Part shown: one piece after another, positions 7,327-10,463 of the stretch
Position numbering within the stretch: the first letter of the stretch is position 1
How the letters are laid out: each line of letters starts with the position of its first letter
DNA from: Fontimicrobium_A sp034506455
Lineage (GTDB): Bacteria; Zhuqueibacterota; Zhuqueibacteria; Residuimicrobiales; Krinioviventaceae
Length of the DNA stretch: 10,463 nt
Direction of reading: 5' to 3'
Assembly: GCA_034506455.1 (NCBI GenBank)
Contig: JAPDPN010000103.1
Coordinates: 1 to 10,463, forward strand
Position numbers and translations under genes: made by a program
Notes under the pieces: generated by a model
The model's database searches: none
What the model saw: the letters and a program-made list of their open reading frames with translations, nothing else
Told to the model about the DNA's origin: nothing

Positions 7327-8196
7327 ATGTCAAGCTGTGTAACAAACAAACACAAGGATCGATCGCCGCGTCCAACAGAGGGTTTCCGGCTGATCCTGCA
7401 TTTTACTTTCGTCATCATGGGAGCAGTCCTCATGTCATCACTTGCAGTGGCTCAGACTCGTGAGACAAAGGCGCCTTTTCAATGGCCGAACGGCGCCCGC
7501 TGTGCCGTCAGTTTGACCTTCGACGATGCGCGGCTTAGTCAAGTTGATCGCGGCATCCCGCTCCTCGACCGCATGGGCGTGCGGGCGACATTTTATATCT
7601 CTCCCGACAATGCCAAGCAGCGACTCGAAGGTTGGCGTGCTGCCGTTGCCGAGGGACACGAGATCGGCAATCATACCGTCACGCATCCCTGCACCGGCAA
7701 CTATGCCTTTTCGCGGCATAATGCGCTGGAAGACTATACCCTCGAGCGCATCGAGGCGGAAATTCGGCAGGCGAACGAGTTTATCGAAAACGAGCTGGGT
7801 GTTCGGGCGGTCACCTTTGCCTATCCCTGCGGACAAACCTTTGTCGGCAGAGGCGCAGAAGTGCAAAGCTATGTGCCGTTGATCGCCCGTCTCTTTATTG
7901 CCGCTCGCGGCTGGTCTAACCAGGAGGTAAACAATCCGCTCGTTTGTGATCCCGCGCAGCTGCTTGCCGTGGAGTGCGACGGCAAGAGTTTTGCCGAGCT
8001 GCGCGCTTGGGTGGATAAAGCCGCGCGGGAGGGCGGTTGGCTGATTTTTGCCGGACACGAGATCGGCGACGGCGGGCCGCAGACGACTCTGGTTGCAAGC
8101 CTGGAAGCTCTTTGCCGCTATGCCGCAGATCCCGCTAACGCTGTTTGGATTGCCCCCGTAGAAAGCGTTGCCCGTTATTTGATCGAGCATCGGTGA
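7327..8196 (+). CDS. Secreted polysaccharide deacetylase (NodB/CE4-like)
   Basis: This 289-residue protein probably removes N- or O-acetyl groups from a polysaccharide with a metal-dependent NodB barrel. The N-terminus has a basic stretch followed by a hydrophobic segment at about 21-42 (LILHFTFVIMGAVLMSS) and a likely signal peptidase site after A42 (LAVA/Q), so export is expected. Motif 1 is LTFDDAR with D66 and D67; motif 2 is NHTVTH with metal-binding H116 and H120. Motif 3 is FAYPCG at 164-169, where the Arg of the classical RxPY motif is absent. RGW at 194-196 and FAGHEIG with H244 stand in for motifs 4 and 5. The catalytic core therefore appears intact but of a divergent subtype, and the substrate (chitin, xylan, peptidoglycan or another glycan) is open. 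It is followed after 18 bases by a GH3 gene, so the two are probably co-transcribed and act on the same glycan. Confidence 0.9.
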   Translation: MSSCVTNKHKDRSPRPTEGFRLILHFTFVIMGAVLMSSLAVAQTRETKAPFQWPNGARCAVSLTFDDARLSQVDRGIPLLDRMGVRATFYISPDNAKQRLEGWRAAVAEGHEIGNHTVTHPCTGNYAFSRHNALEDYTLERIEAEIRQANEFIENELGVRAVTFAYPCGQTFVGRGAEVQSYVPLIARLFIAARGWSNQEVNNPLVCDPAQLLAVECDGKSFAELRAWVDKAAREGGWLIFAGHEIGDGGPQTTLVASLEALCRYAADPANAVWIAPVESVARYLIEHR

Positions 8197-8203
8197 GCGG
8201 TTC

Positions 8204-8207
8204 AGGA
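8204..8207 (+). promoter_or_regulatory. Ribosome binding site of the GH3 gene
   Basis: AGGA lies seven bases before the ATG at 8215, inside the 18-base gap after the deacetylase stop. It supports the start that gives a signal-peptide-like N-terminus. Confidence 0.4.
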
Positions 8208-8214
8208 TGCCCGC

Positions 8215-10463
8215 ATGAAAAAGCTTTTCTTGTTGACGTTGATTTTTCGGGCTTTGATTTTTGCCGCCGAACCGGCTTATCGGGATGCTTCTTTGCCCAT
8301 CCATCTTCGCGTCGATGATCTTTTGCAGCGGATGACGCCGGCGGAAAAAGTCGGGCAGATGAACATGCCCTGTGTTTATGAAGAGGCATTGGGCGGCAGC
8401 GAGGCGGAAAAAGTCGTCGGCGTGCAAGAGTTTGCGCGCGGCATACACCTGGTCGGATTGGGTCCAGGAGGCGGATTTTTCACCCTACCGAATACCCTTT
8501 TGCATCAAGGACCCCGCCGGCAGGCCGAATTCATCAATCGCCTGCAAAGGATTGCCGTTGAGGAAACGCGGCTGGGTATTCCCCTGCTTATTACCGAAGA
8601 GGGCACGCACGGCCTGATGTGCGCCGGTGCGACCATCTTTCCCGAAGGGCCGGCGCTCGGAAGTACGTGGAATTTGGAACTGATCCACAGCATCTATTCC
8701 GCCGCAGCCGCAGAAGCGCGCGCCGTCGGTGTGCACCAGCTGTTTACACTTGTTGTCGAACCGATCCGCGACCCGCGGTTGGGCCGCAATCAGGAGGCCT
8801 ACAGCGAGGATCCGTTCTTATGCAGCCGGATTGCGGAGACCATTGTCCGCGCCGTGCAGGGCGATGATTTGACGGCTCCCGATAAATGCGTGGCCGGGCT
8901 ATGTCATTACCCTGGTCAAAGTGAGCCGCTTTCCGGTTTGGAACGCGGCGCGATGGAGATCTCGGAACGCAAGTTGCGGGAGGTTTTTTTGCCGCCGTGG
9001 GAAGCCGGTATCCGCCGCGCCGGCGCCTTGGGGGTAATGGTTACCTATCCTGCAATCGACGGTGTGCCGGCGCATGCTTCGGTACGGCTGCTGACCGACA
9101 TCCTGCGCGGCGAGTTGGGATTTGAGGGGCTGGTCCTCAGCGAAGGCGGCGGACTTGGCACGCTCATCTATAACGGTTTGGCAGCGGACCAAAAACGCGC
9201 CGGACAGCTTGCTTTGCGCGCCGGCGTCGACGTCGGCATTTCGTATGAATCCGGCTATATGCTCGACCTGCTCTCCTCTTTACAAGAAGGGGCACTGCCC
9301 GAATCGCTTATCGATCGTTCGGTACGGCGCATATTGGCTCAAAAGTTCAAGTTGGGCCTCTTTGAACGGCCGTTTGTCGATCCGGAACGCGCGGAGAAAG
9401 TGGTGCATCAGCAACGCCATCAGGACCTGGCGCTGGAGGCGGCGCGCGAAGGGATTGTTCTGCTCAAGAATGACGGCGTGCTGCCCTTCGACCGACATAA
9501 ATTAAGAACGGTGGCGGTCATCGGACCCAATGCGGACGATGCAAAGAACCAGCTTGGCGACTATACGTCGGTGACGGTGCTGCAGGAGATCGTGACCGTG
9601 CGTCGAGGACTCGAGAGGCTGCTTCCGAACAGCAGGATTGTTTATGTTAAAGGCTGCAACGTCACGGGGGCGGCGCTCGACGAGATCGATCAGGCTGTGC
9701 GGGCGGCGCGGACCGCCGATGCCGTTGTATTAGTTTTGGGCGAAAACGAGTGGCGCGCGCAGGATGAGCGCGGGCGGCGCGTCGGTACCGTTGGTGAAGC
9801 GTTCGACGCCGCTACTTTGGAACTGACCGGCCTGCAGAATCGGCTTGCCGATGCCGTACTCGCCGTCGGCAAACCTACCGTCGTGGTCCTCATCAACGGA
9901 CGGCCCTTGGCCGTACGTGAGTTGGCCGAAAAGGCGCCGGCACTCATTGAGGCGTGGATTCCCGGCGAAAAAGGCGGCATCGCAGTCGCTGAAATATTGC
10001 TCGGCGAAGTGAATCCCAGCGGAAAGCTTCCTGTAACCATCCCGCGGCATGTCGGCCAGTTGCCGGTTTATTACAATTTTCCCAAGTCCAAACGGTATTG
10101 GATTGAAAACGGATGGGGCGTGCCTTACGTCGATATGGATCCGACGCCGCTGTTCGCTTTCGGCCACGGCCTTGGCTACACCACCTTTGCCTATCGAAAT
10201 CTGCGCCTCAGCGCAAGCGAGATAGGGGTCGGCGACAGCCTGCGGGTTACCGTCGACCTCTGCAACACCGGCAGCCGAGCAGGCAAGGAGGTCGTGCAAT
10301 TGTACCTCGAGGATCTTTTGGCATCGGTTAGTACGCCGGTGCAGGAGCTGCGCGGCTTTGCCAAGGTGCAGCTGCAGCCGAGCGAAACGCGCACGGTAAA
10401 TTTTCTGCTGACTCCTGATGACCTCGCGCTTTATAATGCACAAATGCAGCGAATCGTGGAACC
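8215..10463 (+). CDS. Secreted GH3 beta-glycosidase (C-terminus cut by window end)
   Basis: An open frame of 749 codons runs off the window; probably only a few dozen residues of the C-terminal FN3-like domain are missing. The N-terminus (MKKLFLLTLIFRALIFAAEP) looks like a signal peptide, with an unusual Arg12 in the core. The GH3 N-terminal barrel is clear: RMTPAEKVGQMN, LLITEEGTHGL (E128/E129), EPIRDPRLGRNQEAYSEDPF and YPAIDGVPAH. The sandwich domain follows (REGIVLLKNDGVLPF, VAVIGPNADD), with candidate acid/base E528 in VGEAFDAATLEL and the typical EVNPSGKLPVTIPR and FAFGHGLGYTTF. The FN3-like domain contains VCNTGS-type and AGKEVVQLYL sequence. Two expected residues differ: the nucleophile position is E310 (GLVLSEGGG, normally SD) and the KH motif reads C230-H231. 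Such enzymes usually release glucose or xylose from oligosaccharides; substrate and activity here are uncertain. It is probably co-transcribed with the deacetylase. Confidence 0.92.
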   Translation, partial: MKKLFLLTLIFRALIFAAEPAYRDASLPIHLRVDDLLQRMTPAEKVGQMNMPCVYEEALGGSEAEKVVGVQEFARGIHLVGLGPGGGFFTLPNTLLHQGPRRQAEFINRLQRIAVEETRLGIPLLITEEGTHGLMCAGATIFPEGPALGSTWNLELIHSIYSAAAAEARAVGVHQLFTLVVEPIRDPRLGRNQEAYSEDPFLCSRIAETIVRAVQGDDLTAPDKCVAGLCHYPGQSEPLSGLERGAMEISERKLREVFLPPWEAGIRRAGALGVMVTYPAIDGVPAHASVRLLTDILRGELGFEGLVLSEGGGLGTLIYNGLAADQKRAGQLALRAGVDVGISYESGYMLDLLSSLQEGALPESLIDRSVRRILAQKFKLGLFERPFVDPERAEKVVHQQRHQDLALEAAREGIVLLKNDGVLPFDRHKLRTVAVIGPNADDAKNQLGDYTSVTVLQEIVTVRRGLERLLPNSRIVYVKGCNVTGAALDEIDQAVRAARTADAVVLVLGENEWRAQDERGRRVGTVGEAFDAATLELTGLQNRLADAVLAVGKPTVVVLINGRPLAVRELAEKAPALIEAWIPGEKGGIAVAEILLGEVNPSGKLPVTIPRHVGQLPVYYNFPKSKRYWIENGWGVPYVDMDPTPLFAFGHGLGYTTFAYRNLRLSASEIGVGDSLRVTVDLCNTGSRAGKEVVQLYLEDLLASVSTPVQELRGFAKVQLQPSETRTVNFLLTPDDLALYNAQMQRIVE

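Noticed and set aside
7438..8448. 336-codon minus-strand frame across the deacetylase and the start of the GH3 gene
   Set aside because: The plus strand carries the complete NodB motifs and a GH3 start here. The minus translation is motif-free and spans two plus-strand genes, so it is a shadow.
9730..10443. 237-codon minus-strand frame within the GH3 gene
   Set aside because: It is antisense to well-conserved GH3 sandwich-domain motifs and is explained by codon composition.
1..10463. CRISPR arrays, tRNA or rRNA genes, insertion sequences, prophage or toxin-antitoxin genes
   Set aside because: I saw no regularly spaced repeats, no tRNA-like cloverleaf, no rRNA segments and no transposase or integrase motifs on either strand.

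Overview
The window looks like a piece of a metagenome-assembled or draft bacterial genome: it is moderately GC-rich, densely coded, and broken by a run of exactly 100 N (2216-2315), the usual filler for a scaffold gap of unknown size. The gene content suggests a heterotrophic bacterium of the FCB side of the tree (Bacteroidota, Ignavibacteriota, Calditrichota or KSB1-like lineages). That placement is an inference from protein style: a secreted multi-domain GH43-type enzyme with a discoidin domain, and a receiver-plus-PPDK_N protein. Readable Shine-Dalgarno sites before several genes argue mildly against a typical member of class Bacteroidia.

Left part (2-2215, minus strand): one long open frame with no visible start or stop. 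It encodes a GH43-like five-bladed propeller, then an F5/8 type C (discoidin) domain, an FN3-like domain and a beta-rich 'SGxWxDPxxW' module. The N-terminus lies in the gap and the C-terminus lies beyond base 1.

Middle part (2453-7019, plus strand): a tight three-gene unit. gdhA encodes a complete class I (NADP-type) glutamate dehydrogenase. Five bases later comes a 1000-residue protein with two receiver-like domains and a PPDK_N (PEP/pyruvate-binding, ATP-grasp) domain, but with no recognisable phosphohistidine or PEP-binding TIM-barrel domain. An ATGA overlap leads to a 66-residue four-cysteine zinc-ribbon protein. This is the least explained part of the window. The spacing suggests the two extra proteins are co-translated with, and perhaps act on or with, glutamate dehydrogenase, nitrogen or PEP/pyruvate metabolism.

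Right part (7327-10463, plus strand): after a 307-base non-coding stretch come a secreted NodB-type polysaccharide deacetylase and, 18 bases later, a secreted three-domain GH3 glycosidase that runs off the window end. The GH3 has Glu (E310) where the family normally carries the Asp nucleophile, and Cys (C230) where the substrate-binding Lys of the KH motif is expected. With the GH43-like enzyme on the left, both flanks of the gdhA unit point to extracellular breakdown of plant-type or other complex polysaccharides.
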